DNA of 64,000 nucleotides from Agromyces cerinus subsp. cerinus (GTDB lineage Bacteria > Actinomycetota > Actinomycetes > Actinomycetales > Microbacteriaceae). Positions within the stretch are counted from its first letter, which is position 1. Every line of letters starts with the position of its first letter. Positions 40,105-49,226 of this stretch are shown one piece after another. The notes under the pieces were generated by a model. The model ran no database searches. It was given only the letters and a program-made list of their open reading frames with translations, and had not been told where the DNA came from. The position numbers and the translations under genes are program-made. The stretch spans positions 124,001-188,000 of the forward strand of contig NZ_FSRJ01000001.1 of the NCBI RefSeq assembly GCF_900142065.1, in the 5' to 3' direction.

Positions 40105-41173
40105 CCGGATCGGACCCGCCGACCGTCTCCGGCTCCCGGGCAGCGTTCCGATCGACCGCGTCCATGCCCGCGACCGCCTGCGCGAGACCGCGATGGCCGC
40201 GAGTCGTGAACGCGGCCACGAGGCTCACGAGCGCGAGCACGGCGGCCGGTCCGCCGGAGTCGCCGAGTGCGAGCAGGCTGTAGCCGCCGATCCCCGCGAG
40301 GAAGCGCACGACGCGCCACAGCCATCGCGGTGCGCGCTGTTCACGGGCGTCGATCAGCACCGCTCGCTCGCCGAGGGTGATGCCGCCGGCCATGACCGAC
40401 ACCGCCTGAGCGCCGATCGCCACCAGGGTCGCGCCGGTCGCGACCGCGTCGGAGACCTCGAGCGCCGCCTCGTCGCCCGCCAGCACCAGGATCGCGGTGT
40501 TCACGAGCACCGACAGGCCGGCGGACGTGAGCCACACGGTCGCGAGGTCGACGAGCATCGCGAGCAGGCGTCGGGCCGTCGTGATCGGGCGGGCGTCGGT
40601 GGCCGAGCCGTCGCCCCGGCCGCGGCGCACCACCAGGAGCGCCGCGAGCGAGCCCAGCACCGCACCCACGGTGTTCGACAGCAGGTCGCCCGTGTCGAAC
40701 ACGCGATACGCGCAGTGGAAGACGCCCCAGACCCCGGTCAACTGGGTGAGCTCGATCGCGAGGGACACGAGCGCTCCGGCGCCGATCGCGACGGCGATGC
40801 CGCGGTCGAACAGGGCTCGCACGAAGAACCCGAGCGGCAGGAAGAGCAGCACATTGAGTGCGAGCTGCTGCACGGCCGCGTTCGCGAGCAGCGAGCCGCC
40901 GTGCTCGGCCTGCAGGCGGGCGATGTCGACGACGTCCTCGAGAGGATTCAGTACCACGCCGACGCAGCGGAAGTCGTCGCCGTCGGGCATCGGCAGCAGC
41001 GTGTACGCCCAGAGTCCCATGACGTAGAAGAGCAGCGCGACCCACCCGATCATCCGCAGGGCGGAGAATCCGCCCCGGCGACGGTAGCTGAGCGCGACGA
41101 GCGGCACGAAGACGACGATGAGCGCCATCGAGCCGAACAGGACGGCGATGACCCCCGGCATGATGCGATCCAC
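40088..41173 (-). CDS. Membrane protein with VanZ-like and RDD domains
   Basis: The product has 361 residues and about nine membrane segments. The first half (to about 190) is VanZ-like: a long first helix, then LNVLLFLPLGFFVRALF, SLAIELTQLTGVWG and VFDTGDLLSNTVGAVLGSL, the usual VanZ landmarks. The second half (about 200-330) is an RDD-type domain (LLAMLVDLATVWLT, LGERAVLIDARE). VanZ proteins are linked to teicoplanin tolerance in enterococci; in actinobacteria the role is unclear. Fusion of these two domains is seen in other actinobacteria. Confidence 0.8.
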   Translation of the reverse strand: MDRIMPGVIAVLFGSMALIVVFVPLVALSYRRRGGFSALRMIGWVALLFYVMGLWAYTLLPMPDGDDFRCVGVVLNPLEDVVDIARLQAEHGGSLLANAAVQQLALNVLLFLPLGFFVRALFDRGIAVAIGAGALVSLAIELTQLTGVWGVFHCAYRVFDTGDLLSNTVGAVLGSLAALLVVRRGRGDGSATDARPITTARRLLAMLVDLATVWLTSAGLSVLVNTAILVLAGDEAALEVSDAVATGATLVAIGAQAVSVMAGGITLGERAVLIDAREQRAPRWLWRVVRFLAGIGGYSLLALGDSGGPAAVLALVSLVAAFTTRGHRGLAQAVAGMDAVDRNAAREPETVGGSDPVSTSR

Positions 41174-41389
41174 CCCGAGAGTCTACGAACGCATCCGACG
41201 GGATACGGAGCCGCGGCGTCGGGTCGTCGGCCCCGCACTCGACTCCGTGTACAGGGCGTCCGCAGCGAGACATCCGTAGAATCGACCCATCCCCGGAAGA
41301 GAATGCGGCCGATGCTGCCCACCGGCAGGCTCGCCCGCGAGGACACTGGTCGACGACGCCCTCCGCACGTTCGACCGAGAAGGAAGATC

Positions 41390-42883
41390 GTGAGCCACGA
41401 GTTCGATGCACGCCGCACGGAATGGATCGCCAAAGAGGAACTCGCCGAGCGGATGATTCCGCTCATCGGCGGCCTCTACCGAGACCACGGGGTGGTGACC
41501 TCCATCCACGGCCGGCGACTCATCAACCGCTCCGCCGTCGCGCTGCTGAAGGCGCACCGCTTCGCGCGTCAGGCCGGTGACGTCGAGCTCGACCTCGCCG
41601 ACACGATGCGCGTGCTCGAGGTGCTGCGCGAGATCGCTCCCGGCCCGGCCTCGATCGACGTCGCCCGCCTCGTCGCCCGCTACGCCGACGCCGTCGGCGA
41701 GGGTGACGCCCGCGAGCTCGCCGACTTCGTGCGCGACGAGCTCACGCCCGTCATCGCGGCCGAGGGCGAGCCCGAGGCATCCGGCACCGATGTCGTGCTC
41801 TACGGCTTCGGCCGCATCGGGCGCCTGCTCGCCCGCATCCTCATCGCGCACGCCGGCAACGGCAAGGGCCTGCGCCTCCGCGCGATCGTCGTGCGCAAGG
41901 GCTCGGACAACGACCTCGTCAAGCGCGCGAGCCTGCTGCGCCGCGACTCGGTGCACGGCCCGTTCGCCGGCACGATCGAGGTCGACGAGGAGGCGAACAC
42001 GATCCTCGCCAACGGCACGCTCATCCAGGTGATCTACTCGAACGACCCCGCGACGATCGACTACACCGCCTACGGCATCGACGACGCGATCGTCGTCGAC
42101 AACACCGGCCGCTGGCGCGACGAGGCCGGGCTCTCGCAGCACCTGCAGTCGAAGGGCGTCGCCCGGGTGCTGCTCACCGCCCCCGGCAAGGGCGCGATCA
42201 AGAACATCGTGCACGGCATCAACCACGACGACATCACCGACGCCGACGCGATCCTCTCGGCCGCCTCGTGCACCACGAACGCGATCACCCCCGTGCTGAA
42301 GGCGATCGAAGACGCCTACGGCGTCGTGCGGGGCCACGTCGAGACCGTGCACTCGTTCACGAACGACCAGAACCTCATCGACAACTTCCACTCGGGCGAT
42401 CGCCGCGGACGCTCGGCGGCGCTCAACATGGTCATCACCGAGACCGGTGCGGCGAAGGCCGTGGCGAAGGCGCTGCCCTCGTTCGCGGGCAAGCTCACGG
42501 GCAGCGCGATCCGGGTGCCGACGCCCGACGTGTCGCTCGCGATCCTGAACCTGCAGCTCGAGCAGCCCGCCGAGAAGACGTCGCTGAACCGCTACCTGCG
42601 TCAGGTCTCGCTCACCTCGCCGCTCCGTCAGCAGATCGACTACATCGAGTCGCCCGAGGTGGTCTCGACCGACTTCGTCGGCTCGAACCGTGCCGGCATC
42701 GTCGACGGGCTCGCCACGATCGCCGACGGCACCGACGCGATCGTGTACGTCTGGTACGACAACGAATACGGCTACTCCTGCCAGGTCGTGCGCGTCATCG
42801 AGGCGATGGCCGGCACGCACCCGGTCGTGCTGCCCGAGCGCCAGCCGGTCGCCCTCGAGCGCGAGGTCGTCGCGGCGGTCTGA
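41390..42883 (+). CDS. gap: Glyceraldehyde-3-phosphate dehydrogenase, long form
   Basis: The product is 497 residues from a GTG at 41390 preceded by AAGGAAG. The Rossmann motif GFGRIGR begins only at residue 139, so about 135 helical residues precede the normal GAPDH start. The catalytic domain is complete: Cys294 in SAASCTTNAITP and WYDNEYGYSCQVVR at the end. It oxidises glyceraldehyde-3-phosphate with phosphate and NAD(P). The long form is a recognised actinobacterial and proteobacterial type that often coexists with the glycolytic enzyme, and may work in the gluconeogenic direction. TAGAAT at 41277-41282 could be its -10. Confidence 0.9.
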   Translation: MSHEFDARRTEWIAKEELAERMIPLIGGLYRDHGVVTSIHGRRLINRSAVALLKAHRFARQAGDVELDLADTMRVLEVLREIAPGPASIDVARLVARYADAVGEGDARELADFVRDELTPVIAAEGEPEASGTDVVLYGFGRIGRLLARILIAHAGNGKGLRLRAIVVRKGSDNDLVKRASLLRRDSVHGPFAGTIEVDEEANTILANGTLIQVIYSNDPATIDYTAYGIDDAIVVDNTGRWRDEAGLSQHLQSKGVARVLLTAPGKGAIKNIVHGINHDDITDADAILSAASCTTNAITPVLKAIEDAYGVVRGHVETVHSFTNDQNLIDNFHSGDRRGRSAALNMVITETGAAKAVAKALPSFAGKLTGSAIRVPTPDVSLAILNLQLEQPAEKTSLNRYLRQVSLTSPLRQQIDYIESPEVVSTDFVGSNRAGIVDGLATIADGTDAIVYVWYDNEYGYSCQVVRVIEAMAGTHPVVLPERQPVALEREVVAAV

Positions 42884-42931
42884 TCGGCGGTCCGATCCGC
42901 GATCTCGGCGTCGTCCGAGTCACGATGACGG

Positions 42932-42963
42932 ATGCCCCGGGTGCGCACGAGCGCCCGGGGCAT
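42932..42963 (+). terminator. Terminator after gap
   Basis: A 10-bp perfect stem (ATGCCCCGGG / CCCGGGGCAT) with a 12-nt loop, followed by a weakly T-rich stretch, lies 48 nt after the gap stop and 32 nt before the thiolase start. Confidence 0.65.
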
Positions 42964-42995
42964 TCGGGCTTCTCAGGCCGTCGTAGGCTGTCTGC

Positions 42996-44171
42996 ATGAG
43001 CAGAGAAGCCGTGATCGTCGACGTCGTCCGCACCCCCGTGGGGCGCGGCAAGCCCGGGGGGCTCCTGTCGGGAATCCACCCCGTCGACCTCCTCGCCGGC
43101 GTGCTCGACACGATCGTCAATCGCAACGATCTCGACCCCGCGCTCATCGACGACGTCATCGGCGGCTGCGTCAGCCAGATCGGCGAGCAGAGCTACAACA
43201 TCACGCGCAACGCGGTGCTCGCTGCGGGCTTCCCCGAGCACGTGCCCGGCACCACGATCGACCGGCAGTGCGGGTCGAGCCAGCAGGCGGCGACGTTCGC
43301 GGCGCAGGCGGTGCTCGCCGGGCAGGCCGACATCGTGATCGCGTGCGGCGTCGAGTCGATGAGCCGTGTGCGGCTCGGCTCGAGCGCTGCGGGCGCCGAC
43401 CCCTACGGTTCGCGCATCCGCACGCGGTACCCCGACGGACTCGTGAACCAGGGCGTCTCCGCCGAACTCATCGCCGCGAAGTGGGGCTTCGACCGAGCCG
43501 AACTCGACGCATTTGCAGCACGATCGCACGAGCTCGCCGCAGCCGCGCAGGAGGCGGGCGCCTTCGCGAGCGAGGTCGTGCCCGTGCCCGGCATCGACTC
43601 GCTGACCGACGAGACCGTGCGACCCGGCACCTCGGCCGAGTCGCTCGGCGGCCTGAACGCGGCATTCCGCACCGACGACCTCGCCGAGCGCTTCCCCGAG
43701 CTCGACTGGCGCATCACGCCCGGCAACTCCTCGCCGCTCACCGACGGCGCCTCCGCCGCCCTCATCATGAGCGCCGAGCGCGCCGAGCAGCTCGGCCTCA
43801 CGCCGCGGGCGCGGTTCCGGGCGTTCACGGTCGTGGGTAGCGACCCGCTCTACATGCTCACCGGCGTGATCCCCGCGACCGAGAAGGTGCTCGCGCGCGC
43901 CGGGTTGAGCCACGACGACATCGACGCCTACGAGGTCAACGAGGCGTTCGCCTCGGTGCCGCTCGCCTGGCTCGCCGAGACCGGGGCGGATGTCGCGAAG
44001 CTCAACCCGCGCGGCGGTGCCATCGCCCTCGGGCACGCGCTCGGCTCCTCGGGCACGCGGCTGCTCACGACGCTCGTGAACCAGCTCGAGGCCACCGGGG
44101 GTCGTTACGGCCTGCAGACGATGTGCGAGGGCGGCGGCATGGCCAACGCCACGATCATCGAACGCATCTGA
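42996..44171 (+). CDS. Acetyl-CoA C-acyltransferase (thiolase)
   Basis: The product has 391 residues. Thiolase landmarks are intact: nucleophile Cys92 in DRQCGSSQ, the YEVNEAFA motif, His347 in [10 protein letters not shown], and the second Cys377 in [10 protein letters not shown]. It cleaves 3-ketoacyl-CoA or condenses acetyl-CoA units. The SDR gene 52 bp downstream resembles type-2 3-hydroxyacyl-CoA dehydrogenases, so the pair probably carries out the last two steps of beta-oxidation of a short or branched acyl-CoA. Confidence 0.92.
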   Translation: MSREAVIVDVVRTPVGRGKPGGLLSGIHPVDLLAGVLDTIVNRNDLDPALIDDVIGGCVSQIGEQSYNITRNAVLAAGFPEHVPGTTIDRQCGSSQQAATFAAQAVLAGQADIVIACGVESMSRVRLGSSAAGADPYGSRIRTRYPDGLVNQGVSAELIAAKWGFDRAELDAFAARSHELAAAAQEAGAFASEVVPVPGIDSLTDETVRPGTSAESLGGLNAAFRTDDLAERFPELDWRITPGNSSPLTDGASAALIMSAERAEQLGLTPRARFRAFTVVGSDPLYMLTGVIPATEKVLARAGLSHDDIDAYEVNEAFASVPLAWLAETGADVAKLNPRGGAIALGHALGSSGTRLLTTLVNQLEATGGRYGLQTMCEGGGMANATIIERI

Positions 44172-44223
44172 CGCTCGGGACGATTCCCGACCCGACCCAT
44201 CCATTCCCGAAGGGACGCACCAA

Positions 44224-45015
44224 ATGCAGTTGAACGGAACAGGCGCGATCGTCACCGGCGGCGCCTCGGGGCTCGGGCGCGGCACGGCCGCCGTGCTCGC
44301 CGCCGCTGGCGCTGAGGTCGTCATCCTCGACCTCCCGGGCTCACCCGGCGAGCAGACCGCGCGCGAACTCGGCGACAACGTGCGGTTCGCGCCGGCGGAT
44401 GTCACCGACGAGGCATCCGTGCAGGCGGCGATCGACCTCGTGCAGGAACGCGCGCCGCTCCGCGTCGCCGTGAGCTGCGCGGGCATCGCGACCGCCGGGC
44501 GCACGGTCGGCCGTGAGGGCCCGCTGGCGCTCGACGCGTTCGAGCGCACCATCCGCATCAACCTCATCGGCACGTTCAACGTCGCCCGGCTCGCGGCCGC
44601 GGCGATGGCGGCGAACGAGCCGGTCACGGCCCAGTCGCTGCCGGGCGTGCCCGAGACCGCCGAGCGCGGCGTCATCGTGAACACCGCCTCGGTCGCTGCG
44701 TTCGACGGGCAGATCGGGCAGGCGGCCTACTCGGCGTCGAAGGGCGGCGTCGCGGCGATGACGCTGCCGCTCGCCCGCGACCTCTCGAAGCTGCTCGTGC
44801 GGGTCGTCACGATCGCGCCCGGCATCATGCAGACGCCCATGATGGCGGGCATGCCGCCCGAGGTGCAGGCCTCGCTCGAGGAGCAGATCCCGCACCCGTC
44901 CCGCATGGGCACGCCGGCCGAGTACGCAGCGCTCGTGCGGCACATCGTCGAGAACCCGCTGCTGAACGGCGAGACGATCCGCCTCGACGGCGCGATCCGC
45001 ATGCAGCCGAAGTAA
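44224..45015 (+). CDS. SDR-family 3-hydroxyacyl-CoA dehydrogenase (type 2-like)
   Basis: The product has 263 residues with GAAGGGACG before the ATG. It has the NAD-binding [10 protein letters not shown] (11-20), an acidic ILDL stretch after strand 2 that favours NAD, and the catalytic Ser156, Tyr169 and Lys173 (YSASKGG). The insert [20 protein letters not shown] before the catalytic Ser strand is characteristic of HSD17B10-like enzymes acting on 3-hydroxyacyl-CoA. It forms a two-gene unit with the upstream thiolase. Confidence 0.88.
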   Translation: MQLNGTGAIVTGGASGLGRGTAAVLAAAGAEVVILDLPGSPGEQTARELGDNVRFAPADVTDEASVQAAIDLVQERAPLRVAVSCAGIATAGRTVGREGPLALDAFERTIRINLIGTFNVARLAAAAMAANEPVTAQSLPGVPETAERGVIVNTASVAAFDGQIGQAAYSASKGGVAAMTLPLARDLSKLLVRVVTIAPGIMQTPMMAGMPPEVQASLEEQIPHPSRMGTPAEYAALVRHIVENPLLNGETIRLDGAIRMQPK

Positions 45016-45065
45016 CCCTCCGCTCGGCGGCCGAGCCGTGCCCACCGGCCTCGGCCGGCCGCCGA

Positions 45066-46079
45066 TCAGGGCCGCGCGGGCACTGCCGTGCCGACCAGGC
45101 CGAGCGCATCGCGACGGCTTCTGCGCATCGCATTGACGACGCCGACGATCGCGTCGGCGAGGGCGCCGGCGACGATGCCCGCAACCAGCAGGATCGGCAG
45201 CACCTGCTGAGCATCGGCGTCGAGGTTCGCCTCGAACAGCTCGACGAATCCGGGTGCGAAGAGCGCTCCGGTGACGATCAGCCAGATGGACGGCACCGCC
45301 CAGGCGAGATCGAGCACGATGTTCGCGGCCGCGGCGGGCCATGTCCAGCCCGAACGGAAGATCCACACGGCCATGACCGCCTCGAGGCCCACGAGCACGA
45401 GGAAGTACGGCAGCCAGAACGACCAGAGCGCCGGATCGAGCACGGGCAGCATGCCCTCGAGGTGGCCCCACCGGCTCGGTCCGAACTGCTGCCAGACCAC
45501 GAGTCCGACGATGACGGCCAGCCAGGCCAGTGTGGCGATCAGGCCGACGCGCCGTTCGGCGGGGCTCGCCCCGGCGACGGCGGGCAGATCCCGTGGCGAC
45601 CAGGCGACCACATCTGCCTCGTCACTCGCGGGCGCACGGTCGATCGCCGCGAACACCACGGTCGTGAAGAAGGCGATGTAGATGCCGGTGGTCAGCAGCA
45701 CGAACCACGTCGTGCCGAAGGTGCCGGCGTCGACCTCGCCCGTGATGAACTGGGCGAGCAGGTAGGCGCCGGCGACCGCGGGCACGGCGCTCCACTCCGT
45801 GATGACGAGCACGCGCTTCCAGGTGGCGTACCACCGCGGGCCGATGAGCATCGGCGGACGATCCGCGTAGCGAGCCGCGAGCCGGGCGGGGTCGCCGAGC
45901 GCGGCCAGCGCGTCGAACTCGGCCGCGTCGGGCGCCGACGAACCCGAGGCGACACGGGCATCGATGTCGTCGCGGATGCGCTCCTCGAGCTCGCGGGCGA
46001 ACTCGCGCCCCTGCCTGCGAGGGAGGCTCCGCGACGCGGCGATCACGTAGCGATCGGTGAGTTCGGTCGTGTGGTTCAT
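45066..46079 (-). CDS. HAAS-type membrane protein, paralogue B
   Basis: The product has 337 residues. An N-terminal cytoplasmic helical domain (about 1-85; LTDRYVIAASRSLPRRQGREF, then FDALAALGDPARLAARYADRP) matches the HAAS/DUF1700-type domain that accompanies PadR regulators. Seven or so membrane segments follow. It is homologous throughout to the upstream gene product (shared DPALWSFWLPYFL and GPRWY/GPRYY motifs), so the pair arose by tandem duplication. Function is unknown; such modules are thought to sense envelope stress together with PadR. Confidence 0.75.
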   Translation of the reverse strand: MNHTTELTDRYVIAASRSLPRRQGREFARELEERIRDDIDARVASGSSAPDAAEFDALAALGDPARLAARYADRPPMLIGPRWYATWKRVLVITEWSAVPAVAGAYLLAQFITGEVDAGTFGTTWFVLLTTGIYIAFFTTVVFAAIDRAPASDEADVVAWSPRDLPAVAGASPAERRVGLIATLAWLAVIVGLVVWQQFGPSRWGHLEGMLPVLDPALWSFWLPYFLVLVGLEAVMAVWIFRSGWTWPAAAANIVLDLAWAVPSIWLIVTGALFAPGFVELFEANLDADAQQVLPILLVAGIVAGALADAIVGVVNAMRRSRRDALGLVGTAVPARP

Positions 46080-46090
46080 GGCAGTCTCCC

Positions 46091-47098
46091 TCACGCCTTC
46101 GCGCCGGATGTCGCCGGCCCGGTCATCGCCGCGGGAACCGCGCGGCCGGCCCGGTAGGCCTTCATGCCGCCCTCGATCACGTCCCAGGTCGACGCTGCGA
46201 TCACCACGACAACGACGATGGCGACGATGACGGGACCCGAGGTGCCCCACGGCCACTGCATCGCCTCGAGCGCCTCGTCGCTGATGAGCTGCCCGGTCAG
46301 GAACAGCCAGAGCGCCGGCACCGTGAACGCGATGTTCAACACGAGGTTCGCGCCGGCGAGCCACCAGTTCCATCCCCAGGCGTACACGGCGATCGCGAAG
46401 AGGATCTCGAGGGCGATCAGCGCCAGGAAGTACGGCAGCCAGAACGACCACAGCGCCGGATCGAGCAGCGGGGTCGGCTCGCGCACGCCGTCGTGGAACA
46501 CCACCCCGAACTGCTGCCACACGATCGCCGCGGCGAAGATGCCGAGGAAGACGAGCGAGCCGATGAGTTCGCCGAGGCGTGACGTCTTCGCGGGTTCGGG
46601 CAGGGCGGGCAGCATGTCGAGCGTCCACACTGCGGCGATGCCGGGCTGGCCGGCCCCGGCAGTGGTCCGCTCGAGGACCGCGAAGACGAGGGTCGTCCAG
46701 AATCCGAGGTTCACGGCGATGGAGATCGCGGTGGTGACGGTCGACCCGATCGCCTCGCCGATGTCGGCACCCGAGAGCAACTGCCCGAGCAGCACGCCGG
46801 CAGCTCCGATGGGCAGCACGATCGAGTAGAGCAGCTTCAGCAGGCGCCACCACATGAGGTAGTAGCGCGGCCCGATGAGCTGCAGCGGCCGGTCGATGTA
46901 CTGCGCGGCGAGCGCAGCCGGGTCGCCGAGTTCGGTGAGCGCGGCGCGCTCGGCCTCATCGGGGGAGCTGCCCGTCTCGACGAGGGCGTCGATCGCGTCG
47001 CCGATGCGCTCGCGCAGTTCGCGGTCGAACTCGGCGCGCTGCGACTCGGGCAGGGTGCGGGCGGCGGCCCACACGTAGCGGTCGGTCAGGGTGGTCAT
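46091..47098 (-). CDS. HAAS-type membrane protein, paralogue A
   Basis: The product has 335 residues with an ATG at 47098 overlapping the padR stop (ATGA). The HAAS-like N-domain (TDRYVWAAARTLPESQRAEF, ALTELGDPAALAAQYIDRP) precedes about seven membrane segments. It is 11 bp upstream of its paralogue and clearly in the same transcript. The conserved DPALWSFWLPYFLALIALE segment is shared by both copies. Role unknown; the coupling implies that PadR controls its level. Confidence 0.75.
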   Translation of the reverse strand: MTTLTDRYVWAAARTLPESQRAEFDRELRERIGDAIDALVETGSSPDEAERAALTELGDPAALAAQYIDRPLQLIGPRYYLMWWRLLKLLYSIVLPIGAAGVLLGQLLSGADIGEAIGSTVTTAISIAVNLGFWTTLVFAVLERTTAGAGQPGIAAVWTLDMLPALPEPAKTSRLGELIGSLVFLGIFAAAIVWQQFGVVFHDGVREPTPLLDPALWSFWLPYFLALIALEILFAIAVYAWGWNWWLAGANLVLNIAFTVPALWLFLTGQLISDEALEAMQWPWGTSGPVIVAIVVVVVIAASTWDVIEGGMKAYRAGRAVPAAMTGPATSGAKA

Positions 47099-47436
47099 GA
47101 TTCGTCTCCGGTCGTGAGTCCGGCGAGCGCGTCGTCGATGCGCCGCCAATCGGTCATGAGTGCGTCGGCGAGCAGCTCGCCGGTAGGGCTCGTGCGGTAG
47201 AACTTGCGAGGCCTGGCCTCGTCGGTGTTCCACTCGCTCGTGAGCAGGCCCTGCTTCTCGAGTCGCCGCAGCAGGGGGTACAGGGTGTTCGCGTCGACGA
47301 GGATGCCGAGGGTGTTCAGCGACTCGAGCAGCGCGTAGCCGTAGTCGGGCGTGCGCAGCCGCACCAGGCAGGCGAGCACGACGGTGCCGCGGCGGAGCTC
47401 CTGCAGGTGCCCGGCGGTCGTCTCATCGAGGTTCAT
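47095..47436 (-). CDS. PadR-family transcriptional regulator
   Basis: The product has 113 residues: a winged HTH with LQELRRGTVVLACLVRL, DYGYALLESL and the YPLLRRLEKQGLL recognition-helix region, then a short dimerisation helix. It leads a three-gene unit with two HAAS-type membrane proteins, the standard PadR-HAAS module. It is probably autoregulated; the upstream region contains an inverted pair of 15-bp elements at 47528-47593. Confidence 0.9.
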   Translation of the reverse strand: MNLDETTAGHLQELRRGTVVLACLVRLRTPDYGYALLESLNTLGILVDANTLYPLLRRLEKQGLLTSEWNTDEARPRKFYRTSPTGELLADALMTDWRRIDDALAGLTTGDES

Positions 47437-47527
47437 GCGTCACACGATACTGTGCGTCACACACTAATGCAATAGAAACTTCATAGTGCAGCGGATGCCG
47501 CGGCTCGCGCCATCTCGCGTCACTCCC

Positions 47528-47593
47528 GCGGATATACGATCCGCCACGCCGTGGCTTTTCACCGATTGTCGGCGCGCCGGATCGTATATCCGC
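47528..47593. promoter_or_regulatory. Perfect inverted pair of 15-bp elements upstream of padR
   Basis: GCGGATATACGATCC (47528-47542) and its exact reverse complement (47579-47593) are separated by 36 bp; their centres are 51 bp apart, close to five helical turns. Each contains GATATACGAT, the 10-mer also found in the hpa intergenic regions. The rest of the 218-bp gap holds a short GCCAC/GTGGC hairpin and no gene. Confidence 0.7.
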
Positions 47594-47654
47594 AGTTGTG
47601 ATCGGCCGGTGAGGCGGCTCGGTGCAAGATGCGGGGAGGGGGCGGACCCGCCGG

Positions 47655-49097
47655 CTACTGCTCGGCGTGCGCCTCGAGGAACCGGTAGACCGAGGAGTCG
47701 TCGACGCCGGGGAAGGTGCCCGACGGCAGCGGCGACAGCACATGCGCGTGCAGCCGGGCGCTCGGCCAGGCGCGCCCGGCCCAGCGCTCGGCGAGCTCCG
47801 ACGGCGCACGTCGGCAGCACGACTCGTCGGGGCAGGTCGATACCGCGCGCTGCGTGGTCTCGCGCCCTCGGAACCACTTGGCCTGGCTGAACGGCACGCC
47901 GACCGAGATCGAGAACTCCGCGGCATCCGTGCGCCCCGTCTGCGTCGCGCACCAGAAGGTGCCCGCGGGGGTGTCGGTGTACTGGTAGTTCTCGGTCGTG
48001 CGGTTGGTGTGGCCGAACGCGGTGCGGGCGCTCCACTTCTTGCAGACCCACTGGCCCTCGATCGAGCCCGTGACATCGGTGGGCAGCGGCAGGCCGTCGT
48101 TCTCGTAGCCCTTGAGCAGGGCGCCGTCGCCCGCGACGCGGAGGAAGTGCAACGTCATGTCGAGGTGCCTCGTCGCGAGGTTCGTGAAGCGCAGCGCCGC
48201 GGCCTCGTGCGTGACGCCGAACGCGTCGCGGAAGTCCTCGATGGCGAGTCGCTTCTCCTTCTTTGCGGCCTGCAGGAACGAGACGGATGCCTCGCGCGGC
48301 ATCAGGCACGCGGCGGCGAAGTAGTTGATCTCGAGCCGCTGCCAGAGGAACTCCGCGTAGCTCGCGGGGCGCTCGTGGCCGAGCAGCCGGTGCGCCATCG
48401 CCTGCAGCGCCATCGACCGCAGTCCGTGGCCGCCGGGGATCGACGCCGGCGGCAGGTAGATGCGGCCGTTGGCGATGTCGGTGATCGATCGCGTCGAGTC
48501 GGGCAGATCGTCGACGTAGATGAGCTGGAAGCCGAGCTTCTCGGCCATGACGCTCACCTCGCGGTGGGTGAGGGCGCCCGAGCGGTGGCCGGAGGAGCGC
48601 ACCTGGTCTTCGGCGAGCTGCTCGATGTCGGCGAAGTAGTTGTCGCGCTCGCGCATGCGCTCGCGCAGCTCGGTGTTGGCGCGCCGCGCCTCCTCGGGCG
48701 TCGCGATGGCCTCGCTCGCCCGCCGCTGCAGTTCCTGGTGGAGCCCGACGATCGCCTCGAGCGACTCGTCGGTGATGCCGCGGCCGGGGCGGATCGCGGG
48801 CAGTCCGAGGCTCGCGTACAGCGGGCTCGACTGCGCGCGCCCGAGCTCGAGCTCGAGGGCGGCGCGACGGCTCGGCGCCTCGCGCGACAGGAGGTCGGCC
48901 AGCTCGACGTCGAGCGACGCGGCGAGCGAGTCGAGCAGTGAGAGCTTCGGTTCGCGCTTGCCGTTCTCGATGAGCGAGAGCTGGCTGCCGGCCATGCCCA
49001 CGGCCTCACCGAGCTGGTCGAGGGTGAGGCCCCGTTCGCCGCGGAAATGGCGGATGCGCTGGCCGAGGGTCGCGAGATCGGGGGAGCCTGCCTTCAT
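47655..49097 (-). CDS. XRE-family short-chain acyl regulator, RamB-like
   Basis: The product has 480 residues: an N-terminal HTH (about 10-65; [21 protein letters not shown]), a helical linker, an IrrE/ImmA-like domain, and a C-terminal ScfR-type domain with a Cys cluster (CPDESCCRR) likely to bind a metal. This is the architecture of RamB/PrpR regulators of acetate, propionate and glyoxylate metabolism in corynebacteria and mycobacteria. The ImmA-like helix reads MAHRLLGHE, lacking the Glu of HExxH, so it is not a protease. It is divergent from the PEP carboxykinase gene with 129 bp between the starts, which fits control of the acetate/gluconeogenic switch. Confidence 0.85.
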   Translation of the reverse strand: MKAGSPDLATLGQRIRHFRGERGLTLDQLGEAVGMAGSQLSLIENGKREPKLSLLDSLAASLDVELADLLSREAPSRRAALELELGRAQSSPLYASLGLPAIRPGRGITDESLEAIVGLHQELQRRASEAIATPEEARRANTELRERMRERDNYFADIEQLAEDQVRSSGHRSGALTHREVSVMAEKLGFQLIYVDDLPDSTRSITDIANGRIYLPPASIPGGHGLRSMALQAMAHRLLGHERPASYAEFLWQRLEINYFAAACLMPREASVSFLQAAKKEKRLAIEDFRDAFGVTHEAAALRFTNLATRHLDMTLHFLRVAGDGALLKGYENDGLPLPTDVTGSIEGQWVCKKWSARTAFGHTNRTTENYQYTDTPAGTFWCATQTGRTDAAEFSISVGVPFSQAKWFRGRETTQRAVSTCPDESCCRRAPSELAERWAGRAWPSARLHAHVLSPLPSGTFPGVDDSSVYRFLEAHAEQ

Positions 49098-49100
49098 GGC

Positions 49101-49177
49101 TTAAGGATAGCGAAAGATCGCACATTCTTAACGCCCGATTTGGCCGAACGGATGCTCCAACAGCCTGCATTCTTGAA
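49101..49177. promoter_or_regulatory. Control region between RamB-like gene and pckG
   Basis: The AT-rich patch contains nested dyads, TTAAG...CTTAA (49101-49131) around GCGA-AAGA-TCGC (about 49110-49121). A direct repeat of CATTCTT(A/G)A occurs at 49124 and 49169. The classical RamB word TTTGCAAA is not present, so assignment to the adjacent regulator rests on position only. Confidence 0.4.
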
Positions 49178-49226
49178 GTACGAACCAGTTCCGGCTCACG
49201 TCGGCACCATTTTGGAAGGGACGAAG

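Noticed and set aside
45016..45065. GC-rich imperfect dyad between the SDR gene and paralogue B considered as a bidirectional terminator
   Set aside because: Arms pair only with a four-base bulge and there is no U-tract on either side; too weak to call.
47541..47580. Hairpin GCCAC/GTGGC followed by CTTTTC considered as a terminator
   Set aside because: No gene ends nearby on the plus strand, and the stem is only five to six base pairs; it lies between the two arms of the more striking inverted pair.
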